From Muribaculaceae bacterium Isolate-037 (Harlan) (GTDB lineage: Bacteria; Bacteroidota; Bacteroidia; Bacteroidales; Muribaculaceae), in the NCBI GenBank assembly GCA_003762615.1, contig RIAZ01000015.1, forward strand, positions 1 to 64,000: DNA of 64,000 bases, given 5' to 3'. Of this stretch, positions 1 through 11,671 are shown in pieces. The notes below the pieces were generated by a model that saw only the letters and a list, made by a program, of their open reading frames with translations, made no database searches and was not told the origin of the DNA. Position 1 is the first letter of the stretch; each line of letters opens with the position of its first letter. A program made the translations under genes and the position numbers.

Positions 1-1
1 G

Positions 2-100
2 GCCAATGTTAAACTTAAGGAGATAGATGACTGGGCCAAGGCCAATCTATCCCGCAATTGGGTGAAAGATAGAACCGAAACACTTAAAAAAGTGAGCTGA
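2..100 (+). CDS. C-terminal fragment of an unidentified protein
   Basis: An open frame enters from the left edge and stops with TGA after 32 codons. The visible tail is rich in Lys, Asn and Trp (it includes WAKANLSRNWVKDRTE) and looks like a soluble helical C-terminus. Too little is present to name a family. It converges on the minus-strand DUF4384 gene across about 300 bp of AT-rich DNA. Confidence 0.5.
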   Translation, partial: ANVKLKEIDDWAKANLSRNWVKDRTETLKKVS

Positions 101-417
101 ATACGGAACAACTAACTGAACACCCTAATTAATTATATAACAGAATAAAGATAGATTAATAATGTAATTATATCAAATTTAATGTATTATATAATTTTTG
201 CAAAAATAATGATAATTTATTTAATTAAATAGCATAAATAGTTAAAAAAAGATTAATAAATATCCTTTGATTAAGTAATTGTGAAAAATAAATTGTGAAA
301 TATCGGCACATATTTTCAAAAGCAACGAAAAGATACTGCCACAATAAAAAATATATGTACGAACAGAGCTTTGCGCAGAATGGCTAATTGAAGTATAGAC
401 AACTTCAACGTAATCAT
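101..417. other. AT-rich intergenic region between convergent genes
   Basis: No convincing gene is seen. The region is very AT-rich. Near its right end positions 388-408 form a 7-bp inverted repeat (TTGAAGT, 7-nt loop, ACTTCAA) lying 10 bp past the stop of the DUF4384 gene; it may help end that minus-strand operon, but no T-run follows it. Confidence 0.4.
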
Positions 418-1299
418 TTAGTCAATTCTTCCGGATATGGTGATGGGTTTTATGATGAACTGTAGGTTACTGTCTGCTCCACGTAATTTTGTCACCCAGC
501 TGCGGAATGCTTTAGAGGATAGTTGGCGTAATTCCATCTCTTCTTGCGGAGAATAGTCAATCGGTTTTACATATTCATTAGGTGAAAAAACTATTAAAAT
601 ATTGTTGCGTTCAATCGGTTTGTCAGTATTAAGCTGATATTGTTCAGCATCGCCATCGGTCGATACAAAAAAGAAATATCTTTTGTTGGCTTCAATTTTA
701 GTTGAGTTTATGCGTTCATCGGTGAAAGGGAGCATTCTCATCACGTTGCCATCCTCCCCTTCAAGATAAACTGCAAGATAACCATCGGTAGGGGAGGTAA
801 ACTGTAGGAATATTTTGTCTCCGTCCATGAAACTGGAAGTTTCGGAATTGGGATCGGTGGAATTTGCGAGCAAATGAATGTCAAGTTCCGCCCCCGACAT
901 TTTAATTTCGCGAGCTTTTCCCCTTATTTTGCAAGTCATGACGAAATCACCGTTCTCTATGGAGGGTGTGAATATTGGCCTCCCGATTGTTTCAATCCAT
1001 TCCCCTTTAACAAGAGTGGACGCAGAGCTCCAGAAGTCGACATTCTCACTATCCTTTGATGATTTCATATCAAGGTGTGAAATTTCCGATACGAGAGTCC
1101 CGAATTCTTTGGCAAGTGCCGCCACCATTGCTCTCTGCATTGCTGTCTGTTCTGCCTTGTCGCGAGAGACATTATATGGAATATAGTATGTATATTCCCC
1201 TTCCACCTCCACCAAATTCTTCGATGCGAAAGAATTGTGATGAGTCACAAGCAGAAAGATTGAGAACAATAGGATTGTTTTAAATTGAGATGTCGCCAT
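418..1299 (-). CDS. Secreted DUF4384-domain protein
   Basis: A 293-residue protein with an N-terminal signal peptide (hydrophobic residues about 8-22, then Ala-Ser). The second half (about 150-250) has the DUF4384 pattern: a phrase for extra-cytoplasmic handling of a folded beta domain (FTSPTDGYLAVYLEG, then LPFTDE, then YFFFVSTDG). DUF4384 is commonly found in bacterial exported proteins and is often fused or adjacent to caspase-like or kinase domains; the exact biochemical role is unknown. It is the last gene of a four-gene minus-strand run headed by an LRR-caspase protein (gaps of 42, 88 and 101 bp), so it probably acts with the caspase at the cell envelope. The family call is from recalled motif knowledge, not a search. 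Confidence 0.7.
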   Translation of the reverse strand: MATSQFKTILLFSIFLLVTHHNSFASKNLVEVEGEYTYYIPYNVSRDKAEQTAMQRAMVAALAKEFGTLVSEISHLDMKSSKDSENVDFWSSASTLVKGEWIETIGRPIFTPSIENGDFVMTCKIRGKAREIKMSGAELDIHLLANSTDPNSETSSFMDGDKIFLQFTSPTDGYLAVYLEGEDGNVMRMLPFTDERINSTKIEANKRYFFFVSTDGDAEQYQLNTDKPIERNNILIVFSPNEYVKPIDYSPQEEMELRQLSSKAFRSWVTKLRGADSNLQFIIKPITISGRID

Positions 1300-1400
1300 T
1301 ACTATTTAGGTTAAGGTTTGTATGGAAAATGTGAGAGCTTTGATAAGTGACAAAGCTCTCACGTAGTAATATCTAATGCCTTTATGTCCCGTGTGATTAA

Positions 1401-2528
1401 TTATGGTGTCGTGAAACTTGATGGAGTGACATTTAAATAAGCGCCTTTTATGGGATATCGGTATTCAACATCTTTCATAAAAAGATCCACATCCGCAGTA
1501 AAAAATACTTGATAAGTTTTATTCGGTTTGAGATTTGTAATGGTCCACATAATATCCTCGTCACTATAATAAGCATCATTGAATTTGAAATTCAAGTCAT
1601 TTGTGGGATAATCCGAGCGGATTGTTATGGTAGTGTAACCACCATTTAATTTATATGTATTATATTGATCTTCTGAATTAACAAGCTTTACGTATAGATT
1701 AGCAGTGCTATCAGAAAGGAATTCAGTTCTCAAAGTAGCTTTTATATCGCTATCACTTGGCATTCCTGTATTAAAACTGTTTGGTGTCAATTCCAGATGA
1801 GCATCTGGAATTTGGATAGAGTTGTAGTAGTTGTTCACATCCTCGTACACAATGTCACTATTCGCAAAGACATAATAAGTTGTATTCTGTTTTAGATTTG
1901 TAACATCCCAATACTGACATGTTTCTGTATATCTTATACATTCTATGATTAAATCATTTACCGGATATAAACCTTCTGGATCATAGCAGATAATTAAATT
2001 TGTATCCGGACTCCTAAACTTATACGACCCGTATTTGATATCAGAGTTATCAAGCTCTAAAAATATAGAAGCTTTACCCCCTGTTTGCAATACTGTCGTC
2101 ATTTTGGTCTTTACATTGCTTGTGCTATCGGTTGTAAAAGTAAACGACGGATCCGAGATAAGAGTACCATAAAGATATGAATCAATTAGTTTATGGTCTA
2201 AGGCATTATTAGCGATCTTAAAATCAAAATAGTAATTAGTATTTGGTGTGAGTCCCTCAAAAATACTGAAATATATGCCATTCCTCTCATAAATCCATTC
2301 ATTATCTACAAATTGATATTTCCCATTTGCGAGCTTTGTGTATAATATAATACCATCAATATCAAGATCATTATGTGTAGTTCTCAATCCAATTCTGACA
2401 ACAGTTGACGATATATTGGTAACTTCTGCTTCTAATTTCAATGAACCTATTGAAATCTCTTCGTCCTTAGCACATGAAGCAAGCAATGCCAGCAACGACA
2501 CGAAAAATATGTATTTCAGATATTTCAT
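1401..2528 (-). CDS. Surface/periplasmic lipoprotein with repeated FN3-like beta modules
   Basis: A 375-residue lipoprotein: signal sequence with lipobox LLASC (Cys19) followed by acidic residues (KDEE), which in Bacteroidota favours export to the outer leaflet. The remainder consists of about three beta-rich modules with recurring phrases such as LTPNTNYYFDFK, LKQNTTYYVFAN and LKPNKTYQVFF, the signature of fibronectin type III-like strands. No catalytic motif is seen. Third gene of the caspase operon, between a barrel and the DUF4384 gene. A binding or display role is inferred from architecture only. Confidence 0.6.
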   Translation of the reverse strand: MKYLKYIFFVSLLALLASCAKDEEISIGSLKLEAEVTNISSTVVRIGLRTTHNDLDIDGIILYTKLANGKYQFVDNEWIYERNGIYFSIFEGLTPNTNYYFDFKIANNALDHKLIDSYLYGTLISDPSFTFTTDSTSNVKTKMTTVLQTGGKASIFLELDNSDIKYGSYKFRSPDTNLIICYDPEGLYPVNDLIIECIRYTETCQYWDVTNLKQNTTYYVFANSDIVYEDVNNYYNSIQIPDAHLELTPNSFNTGMPSDSDIKATLRTEFLSDSTANLYVKLVNSEDQYNTYKLNGGYTTITIRSDYPTNDLNFKFNDAYYSDEDIMWTITNLKPNKTYQVFFTADVDLFMKDVEYRYPIKGAYLNVTPSSFTTP

Positions 2529-2616
2529 AATATGAATTTGCTAAATTATAGATATTTTGATATCTTTACCCTTCAGTCATTATTTGTTGGTTGTATACAA
2601 ATGATTTTGGAGGGAT

Positions 2617-3249
2617 TTAAAAACGATAGCCGGCTCTCACGCCAACCATACCCCACATGCAGTTCTCCTCTTTTAAGCCACGATACTGTTTGAATAGATA
2701 CTGCATATCCCATGTCAAGCCCGCATAGAAATGGGTAGTGATATTCATGCCTAAACCCAAGGATGCTACGGGACCTCCTGTTGGAGAACTGTCGGAATGG
2801 ATAGTGATATCCTGTTTAGGCATATTTGGCAATGTTAGATCGACATTCCCGTTACCCTTGAATCCGACAGCACCTCCAATCCGGATTGTCCCGTAAAGGC
2901 TGAAATTAGCGAATAACTCTCTGGATGTGAATCGGAATCCGATGGGTAAGAGTTTTGCTGTGGGTTGCGATGTGAAAGCATTGAGCGGACTCTGGAGTTC
3001 AAGTACGAGCTCATAAGCCGCCATGTTGCTTATGCGGAAGCGTGGTCCGAGGGCAAAGCTGACCATGGTGCCTGTCAGGGTATGTGCCTTAAGGTTGTAA
3101 TTGTCAACGCTGAACGCAACTTGAGGTGTCTTGCCGACTATACCACCAAAAGCAGCTTCAAGGAAGAACCCGTTGCGGTTGGCATTTTGTGACCATGCTC
3201 CGACTATGCATATCCACGCGAGCATGACTGTCAAAAGCATTCTTTTCAT
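2617..3249 (-). CDS. Small outer-membrane beta-barrel protein
   Basis: A 210-residue protein with a cleavable signal peptide (about residues 1-20, ending WSQ), then alternating amphipathic strands with Gly/aromatic girdles and a C-terminal aromatic (GVRAGYRF), as expected of an eight-stranded OMP barrel. It follows the LRR-caspase gene by 42 bp on the same strand and precedes the FN3-like lipoprotein. Ligand unknown. It may be the membrane anchor or reporter of the caspase operon, which is inference from position. Confidence 0.6.
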   Translation of the reverse strand: MKRMLLTVMLAWICIVGAWSQNANRNGFFLEAAFGGIVGKTPQVAFSVDNYNLKAHTLTGTMVSFALGPRFRISNMAAYELVLELQSPLNAFTSQPTAKLLPIGFRFTSRELFANFSLYGTIRIGGAVGFKGNGNVDLTLPNMPKQDITIHSDSSPTGGPVASLGLGMNITTHFYAGLTWDMQYLFKQYRGLKEENCMWGMVGVRAGYRF

Positions 3250-3291
3250 GTTTGGTCTATTATGAGTTAGTGAGTCGGTTATAGGTTGAAA

Positions 3292-4773
3292 TCAGTTATT
3301 CAGTTTCCATGCGTTCCATTGAGAGGATGCCTCTGTTGACACATTGAAAGTAGGGGTCTGTTCTTTCCTGTTTACAATGGAGGAGTTCCGCTTTACGTTG
3401 TCGGTGACGTATTCCTTAATGTCCTGTAAGGATGCTTCACCTTTCGTTTCTTTCAGGCATTTCAGCAAATAATACGTAAACATACCATGCCCCTTTTCAT
3501 TATAGGGGAGTGCGGTCTGATCGTCACTTGTGGCGCTAAGTACGGCAACCCTCCCTTTTAGTCCTTGCTTTTTAGGTACTCGGGCGATTCCTCGTGCTGC
3601 TATCACCATGTTGCCGTCGCGTGTTGCACCGCTGAAACAGGCATCCAGAAATACAGTGGCACTCTTGAGTTTCATGGAGCCTATTTCTTGATAGAATTGA
3701 GCCATGGGAATGCACACGTCCTTGTTGACTCTTGCCGCGTCGACGGGTATGAGATAGGGTTCAAGGGTGGCATCGTCAGGTGCTCCATGACCTGCATAGT
3801 ATACAATGAGTTTCATGTCATTCCCCACGACATCATTGATGAGGCGAATATCGCTGAGAGCCTCTCTTATTGAGCCGTATGAGGCATCATTGTATTGCAA
3901 GATATTCTTGGTGGGTACTCCAAGAGTGCGTTGGCAGTATCGTGCGAATGTGTTTCCGTCGTTGACTGCGAAAGGCACATTTGACAGTTTGCCATAATTC
4001 TCGTTGGCAATTATCAGGGCGAAAGTGTTAGCGTTGTTTATACCTGTATATGGAATTTCAAGATCAACATCCGCTGGTTCCATCGTAGTGGTCTGCGATT
4101 TGCTGTCGGATAGAAATCCGGATGCATTGCCGAAACGGGCGGCAATCTCCTCTTTTCTGTCCCAGTAGTTTTTTACGGCAGCGCGGTTTAGTCCGTATGT
4201 CGCGAAAGTTGAGGTGGTCACGAATGACGGTAGATCGGAAAGTGTGGCAAGAATCTTGCATCCATGGAAAGCATCTTTCCCCATGGATTCGATTGACTGC
4301 GTTAGTCTTGCGTTGATAAGGTTTGTACACCCAGCGAAAGATTCCTCTCCGAGAATTCTGACACTGATGGGTAGCTGCAACTCTATTAATGATACACATC
4401 CTTTGAATGCGCGGCTTCCGATTGATTCCACGCCGAATGGGATGTTGATGTCGCTTAGGGATACACAATCAAGGAAAGAATCCTCATTTATCTTTTTGAG
4501 GGATGAGGGAAGTTCTGCGCTGATAAGTTTTGTACAGTTTCTGAATGCATTCTCTCCTATTGAAGTGATCCCTTCACCTACTGTCAGATGGGTGACGAGA
4601 TCTTCGCGATAAGGTCTCTCTTTACCGAAATCCTTCATTTCTCCCTCGCCCGAGAATGACAGCACTCCATTTTTAAGTTCCCATTTGATGTGTTTGCCGG
4701 CATTGCCATTAGAACCGATACACAAGACAGAAGTCAGTAACAGTGAGCAAAATAGTAATAAAATCCGATTCAT
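3292..4773 (-). CDS. Secreted BspA-type leucine-rich-repeat protein with C-terminal caspase (peptidase C14) domain
   Basis: 493 residues. Residues 1-20 are a signal peptide. About residues 60-180 carry consecutive LRR_5/BspA repeats (phrases such as SIGENAFRNC and SIGSRAFKGC). Residues about 250-480 are a caspase-fold peptidase: start of the first strand FALIIANENY, catalytic His329 in YYAGHG, catalytic Cys379 in DACFSG, and a GMFTYYLL strand near 430-437. Both catalytic residues are present, so activity is plausible. Caspase-fold proteases cleave after basic or acidic residues; substrate is unknown here. LRR-to-caspase order with a signal peptide suggests a sensor-plus-protease outside the cytoplasm. 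It is first in its operon; a good minus-strand promoter lies at 5125-5155, leaving a leader of about 345 nt with structured elements. Confidence 0.85.
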   Translation of the reverse strand: MNRILLLFCSLLLTSVLCIGSNGNAGKHIKWELKNGVLSFSGEGEMKDFGKERPYREDLVTHLTVGEGITSIGENAFRNCTKLISAELPSSLKKINEDSFLDCVSLSDINIPFGVESIGSRAFKGCVSLIELQLPISVRILGEESFAGCTNLINARLTQSIESMGKDAFHGCKILATLSDLPSFVTTSTFATYGLNRAAVKNYWDRKEEIAARFGNASGFLSDSKSQTTTMEPADVDLEIPYTGINNANTFALIIANENYGKLSNVPFAVNDGNTFARYCQRTLGVPTKNILQYNDASYGSIREALSDIRLINDVVGNDMKLIVYYAGHGAPDDATLEPYLIPVDAARVNKDVCIPMAQFYQEIGSMKLKSATVFLDACFSGATRDGNMVIAARGIARVPKKQGLKGRVAVLSATSDDQTALPYNEKGHGMFTYYLLKCLKETKGEASLQDIKEYVTDNVKRNSSIVNRKEQTPTFNVSTEASSQWNAWKLNN

Positions 4774-4823
4774 GATCCGTACATAGCCGCCGTCATCCCC
4801 TCATTGGCATTAGATTATAAATA

Positions 4824-4905
4824 CGAAAAAGCGTAGGAATCTGTATCTGTTGCTGTCCTACTGCTTGAGGCTTCTCGCATTGCCTTGTCTATGTCGGACG
4901 GCAAC
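4824..4905 (-). ncRNA. Structured leader element, copy A (unidentified RNA-like motif with overlapping terminator hairpin)
   Basis: Read on the minus strand: outer stem GUUGCcGUCC (4905-4896) pairs with GGACaGCAAC (4858-4849); inside it are the core GACAUAGACA (4895-4886), a hairpin AGGC...GCCU with loop AAUGCGAGAA (4885-4868), and CAAGCAGU. Downstream, UCCUAC followed by GCUUUUU (4838-4824) can pair with GUAGGA (4861-4856), which overlaps the closing outer stem, so the two folds exclude each other as in a riboswitch expression platform. It lies in the leader of the LRR-caspase operon. I cannot match it to a known RNA family. Confidence 0.4.
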
Positions 4906-5004
4906 GCAGAAGCCCACGCTAATGTATATGACGGATATGGCAGAGCCTCTGATGAGACTCTATACCATACGTCGGGATATTACATATCACGGACATCTAC
5001 CGTT

Positions 5005-5080
5005 GCTCAATCCTTGACATAGACAGAAATTTTGCGAGAATTTCAAGCAGTCAAGAATTAGCGCGGATAAACGCTTTTTT
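5005..5080 (+). ncRNA. Structured element, copy B, on the opposite strand
   Basis: Plus-strand element with the same plan as copy A: outer stem GCUcAAUccUUGAC (5005-5018) with GUCAAgaAUUAGC (5050-5062), identical core GACAUAGACA (5016-5025), hairpin GAAAUU-UUGCGAG-AAUUUC (5026-5044), then AAGCAGU and a weak stem AGCG/CGCU (5060-5075) with a T-run (5075-5080). The core and the loop UGCGAGA match copy A; all stem sequences differ yet still pair. The copies are inverted, with their 5' sides facing across about 100 bp that contain a further imperfect hairpin (4931-4974). Confidence 0.4.
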
Positions 5081-5124
5081 ATTAATTATGTCTTTGCATA
5101 CCACCTCTATGTGGTCTGCATCCG

Positions 5125-5155
5125 CAAAGTTAAGTATAATATTTCAGTATTACAA
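5125..5155 (-). promoter_or_regulatory. Promoter of the LRR-caspase operon
   Basis: On the minus strand a -33 TTG (CTTG; complement at 5153-5155) is followed after exactly 20 bp by TAACTTTG (complement 5125-5132), matching the Bacteroidetes primary sigma consensus. Predicted start near 5118, giving a long leader before the ATG at 4773. Confidence 0.65.
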
Positions 5156-5285
5156 GTTTTATTTTATAAAACTTAAGTTCATGTAAGTATTTAAAGAAGG
5201 AAACAATATATTGTGGATTCTGGACCAAATTATTGTTGATTTTGTTGTTGGGATTGGATTTTGCGGTGGTTTTGGATGTATTGTG

Positions 5286-5317
5286 TTTGGATGTGGTGAG
5301 GAAAACGTGTAATTTTG
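5286..5317 (+). promoter_or_regulatory. Promoter of the beta-galactosidase gene
   Basis: TTTG (5286-5289), 20 bp, TAATTTTG (5310-5317): a full match to the Bacteroidetes consensus. The ATG at 5399 lies about 75 nt past the expected start point. Confidence 0.7.
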
Positions 5318-5386
5318 TAGCATGAGTGTCGGACTTGTATCAATGTGTAATACGGAATCGCAGGATACGGGTCTGTAAACGTATAA

Positions 5387-8779
<3,393 letters not shown>

Positions 8780-8794
8780 TCCTAAATATGTTAA

Positions 8795-9982
8795 TTGTCA
8801 AAAGGGAATCCAGTAATCTTGCATCATAGTGAATTTAAAAATAAGAAACGGTTGCTAATCTCGATGGGCATCCTCGTTATCTTGATATTAATTAAGGTAG
8901 CGTGGGTGTCATGGGGTATGCATGGTTATGGCTCTGTTGATGGAGAGCATAAGGATATTATGCAAAGGAGTGAATATCTTGCGTCTAAGATTGTGACCTC
9001 GCCCAGGCAACTTTTGCAAGAAATGCCATCTGGAATAGGGGTGCAATTTCAAGGAGAATGGGCATTGTACAGTTGCTCAATGTATGCCAAAGTATTAGCC
9101 AATATTTCACGCCCATATCCGGAAACAAAGAAACGGAAGCTCGCTATGATGGATAGTATTATTGGGATTGTAATATCTCCGGAATTGAGACTATATGACA
9201 ACCTTCGCTGGGGTGAAGATCCGTTGGAAAGTCTTGACGGAGATCAGAGCCACGTTTCATATCTTAGTCATTTGGCTTGGATAATCTCTGAATATCGCAG
9301 TATTGGAGGTCAGAAGCATAAGGAATTGTTAGATTCTTTATGTGAGACAATGAACCGTCGGATATTGGAAAGTCGGGCATTGAATTTGGCTACATATCCA
9401 GATGAGCCAATTTATGTGCCCGACATGCTTGTGGCAATAGTTGCGCTTCACAACTATGGGTCAAAGTATCAACCTACTGTCCATAAATGGCTGGTAAGGG
9501 CAAAATCAGACTGGACGGATAAAAAGACCGGCTTATTGGTGTCATTTCTTGATGATGAAGGTTTACAAATTGATGATGCTCCGGAGAAAGGCTCTTACTC
9601 TGCGTTAAACTGCTACTATCTCACACTAATAGATCCGGAATTTGCCCTGTCGCAATATGAACTGCTGAAAAAACATTTTATGCAGAATGGCTTATTTGCA
9701 GGACTAAAGGAATATCATGATGAGTCATGTTGGCTTGGGATGGATATTGATGCGGGACCGATTATATTCAACCTCAGCCCGTCAGGAACAGCATTTGCCA
9801 TAGGTCCTGCCACATATTTTGAAGATGACGATTACTGTAAAAATCTTCTGCGTACAGCAGAAATTGCCGGACATTCCGTTTCATACAATGATAAAAGACA
9901 TTACCTTTTAGCTGACATAGCTCTCGTTGGCGAGGCTATAGCATTGGCAATGAGAACCAACTATAGGATAAGGTCTAATTAA
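8795..9982 (+). CDS. Membrane-anchored all-helical protein of unknown function
   Basis: About 395 residues. The start is uncertain: the frame can begin at TTG 8795, 15 bp after lacZ, and the next in-frame ATG (8864) would remove the positively charged residues before the single membrane segment (about 20-40, MGILVILILIKVAW). The rest is helical with Trp/Tyr-rich turns (HVSYLSHLAWIISEY, PDEPIYVPDMLVAIVALH), recalling alpha-toroid enzymes such as the linalool dehydratase-isomerase family; that resemblance is weak and by eye only. It probably shares a transcript with lacZ. I do not assign a function. Confidence 0.55.
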   Translation: MSKGNPVILHHSEFKNKKRLLISMGILVILILIKVAWVSWGMHGYGSVDGEHKDIMQRSEYLASKIVTSPRQLLQEMPSGIGVQFQGEWALYSCSMYAKVLANISRPYPETKKRKLAMMDSIIGIVISPELRLYDNLRWGEDPLESLDGDQSHVSYLSHLAWIISEYRSIGGQKHKELLDSLCETMNRRILESRALNLATYPDEPIYVPDMLVAIVALHNYGSKYQPTVHKWLVRAKSDWTDKKTGLLVSFLDDEGLQIDDAPEKGSYSALNCYYLTLIDPEFALSQYELLKKHFMQNGLFAGLKEYHDESCWLGMDIDAGPIIFNLSPSGTAFAIGPATYFEDDDYCKNLLRTAEIAGHSVSYNDKRHYLLADIALVGEAIALAMRTNYRIRSN

Positions 9983-10305
9983 CTAATATGGTCGGTTACT
10001 TATAATATTCAAAAAATAAAAAAGTCGATTAATGGTTATTCATTTATGTAAATAATATCGGGATAATAATAAAAATGTCGTATTTTTTTACGAATAAAAC
10101 ACGACAAGGCTGCGTCATGACCACGTAACTCGTACAAGTTCATTTGATTTCCTCGTTCAACATAACTATATTCCGTAAAGTGTAATATATCTAAAATAAT
10201 TATGCTTCTGGAACATTATGTTCCTGGAGCATAATTATTTTTTGGTGTCGTGTTGTATTTGAGAAATGCAACCCTTGGTCTGTTCTTTTGCGAGAGATGA
10301 CAGTG
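9983..10305. other. Intergenic region between convergent genes
   Basis: No gene recognised. It contains an inverted pair TGTCGT/ACGACA around an A/T-rich stretch near 10077-10107 and the large palindrome listed at 10198-10236. The right end abuts the stop codon of the AAA ATPase gene. Confidence 0.4.
10198..10236. repeat. 39-bp imperfect palindrome, possible terminator
   Basis: AATTATGCTTCTGGAACAT is followed by TATGTTCCTGGAGCATAATT, its near-perfect inverse (two mismatches), then ATTATTTTTT. It can act as a plus-strand intrinsic terminator. A related palindrome (29 of 38 positions alike by eye) sits at 13417-13454, on the far side of the ATPase and restriction-modification remnant. Confidence 0.55.
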
Positions 10306-11520
10306 CTACAAACCTTTTGTGAGGAAATGGCGGAGGCTGAGGTGAGTTATCCCGTTGTCGTCATTCTTGGTTACTAATGGGGTCATTGAGATTACGTATT
10401 TCGGATAGTTGTCGTTTATACGGTGTAGTGTGCCGAATTCACGTTTGTAGGTCTCTTCGCTTGCTATCAGATAGGATGCCTGGATGTAGATACGGTTGTC
10501 ATTTTCCGGGTGGGTGCATACAAAATCCACCTCACCAGCCATCAGATGACCTACGTTTACAGTGTATCCCAATCTCAATAGATGCAGATATATGACATTC
10601 TCGATCAGTTTCTCAATGTCGCCTTGGCGACTTCCTCCTACGAGTGCATTGCGGATTCCATGGTCTTCAAAATAGAATTTCCCATTTGTCTCAAGCAACA
10701 GTTTCCCATGAATGTCAAATCGGTTGACGTAGTGCATCACGTATGCATCCGAGAGGTATTTAAGATAGTTGCCGACTGCTGTAGGCGTGACTTTCTCTCC
10801 TTGGGATTTCATATACTTGCTGATACTGTTTGCTGATATTGGTTTGCCAATATTGTCGGCAATGAATTTCGATAGATTCTCAAGAAACACAGCATTCCGT
10901 ATGTCATTACGCATGATTACGTCTTTCAATAAAGCTGTGTTATAGACGTCTAACTGATACTGGCGCACACCGCTGTCGTTAAGCCCGAAACGTATCAGAC
11001 CCGGTAATCCTCCGAAATTAAGGTAGGTGGCAAGTGCATCATCTCCATCTGTCAGGTTATGGAATTGCAGAAAATCCAGATAACTTAGAGGTAGGATATA
11101 TATACGTCGGTAGCGTCCTCCTATAAGAGTGGTCAGATCCCCGCTTAGAATATGGGCATTGCTCCCGGTGATTATTACGTCTGTATTCGGTTCTGTTCGC
11201 CAGCTTCTGACTGATTTCTCAAAGCTCTCAATATCCTGCACTTCATCAATCAGTATGAAATTATGTTTTGATGGATTATGTTGGCGTGCTATGTAATCGT
11301 TGAGTTCTCGATACGTGGATATGAAATCAAACTCACGTTTTTCCTTGTCAATATAGATTACATTATTTCGCGTATCAGATTCTTTATCGATCTTTATTGA
11401 TTTGAGCAGATAACTTTTCCCTACACGTCGTTGACCTGTAAGCACCACTATCTGACCTTTACCAAGGCTATTTTCGACTAATTCAGAATATAGCTCACGT
11501 TGAATTATTTTTTCTTCCAT
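10306..11520 (-). CDS. AAA+ ATPase with DUF4143 C-terminal domain
   Basis: 404 residues. Residues 29-36 GQRRVGKS form Walker A; FILIDEVQD (88-96) is Walker B; ITGSNAHIL is sensor 1. The C-terminal part (about 190-400) carries the DUF4143 region, a PD-(D/E)xK-like fold with phrases such as VGHLMAGEVDFV. Such ATPases are very common in Bacteroidales and archaea, often in accessory islands; role not established. The ATG is at 11520. The upstream region holds two matching palindromes (11551-11568, 11592-11609) that look like operators. Confidence 0.85.
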   Translation of the reverse strand: MEEKIIQRELYSELVENSLGKGQIVVLTGQRRVGKSYLLKSIKIDKESDTRNNVIYIDKEKREFDFISTYRELNDYIARQHNPSKHNFILIDEVQDIESFEKSVRSWRTEPNTDVIITGSNAHILSGDLTTLIGGRYRRIYILPLSYLDFLQFHNLTDGDDALATYLNFGGLPGLIRFGLNDSGVRQYQLDVYNTALLKDVIMRNDIRNAVFLENLSKFIADNIGKPISANSISKYMKSQGEKVTPTAVGNYLKYLSDAYVMHYVNRFDIHGKLLLETNGKFYFEDHGIRNALVGGSRQGDIEKLIENVIYLHLLRLGYTVNVGHLMAGEVDFVCTHPENDNRIYIQASYLIASEETYKREFGTLHRINDNYPKYVISMTPLVTKNDDNGITHLSLRHFLTKGL

Positions 11521-11537
11521 AGAATAATTATTTTCTA

Positions 11538-11609
11538 CAAATATAGTAAATTTCTTTTATAAAAGAAAAAACTTTTAAAATCCGGCATAAATTTCTCTTA
11601 CGGAAGAAA
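11538..11609 (-). promoter_or_regulatory. ATPase gene promoter with two operator-like palindromes
   Basis: Minus-strand TATATTTG (complement 11538-11545) is a good -7 element 18 bp before the ATG. Where a -33 would be expected lies the perfect 18-bp palindrome TTTCTTTTATAAAAGAAA (11551-11568); a second copy with four changes, TTTCTCTTACGGAAGAAA, is at 11592-11609, 41 bp upstream. The spacing, close to four helical turns, suggests binding by a dimeric regulator. Confidence 0.5.
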
Positions 11610-11671
11610 AACTATAAGAAGATAATGACCTTCTGACCTTCTCTGAAATGCGCTGACAAATTTGAGGGTGA

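Noticed and set aside
4945..4975. CTGATGAG in the centre of the caspase leader considered as a hammerhead ribozyme core
   Set aside because: The required GAAA segment and three-stem arrangement are not present.
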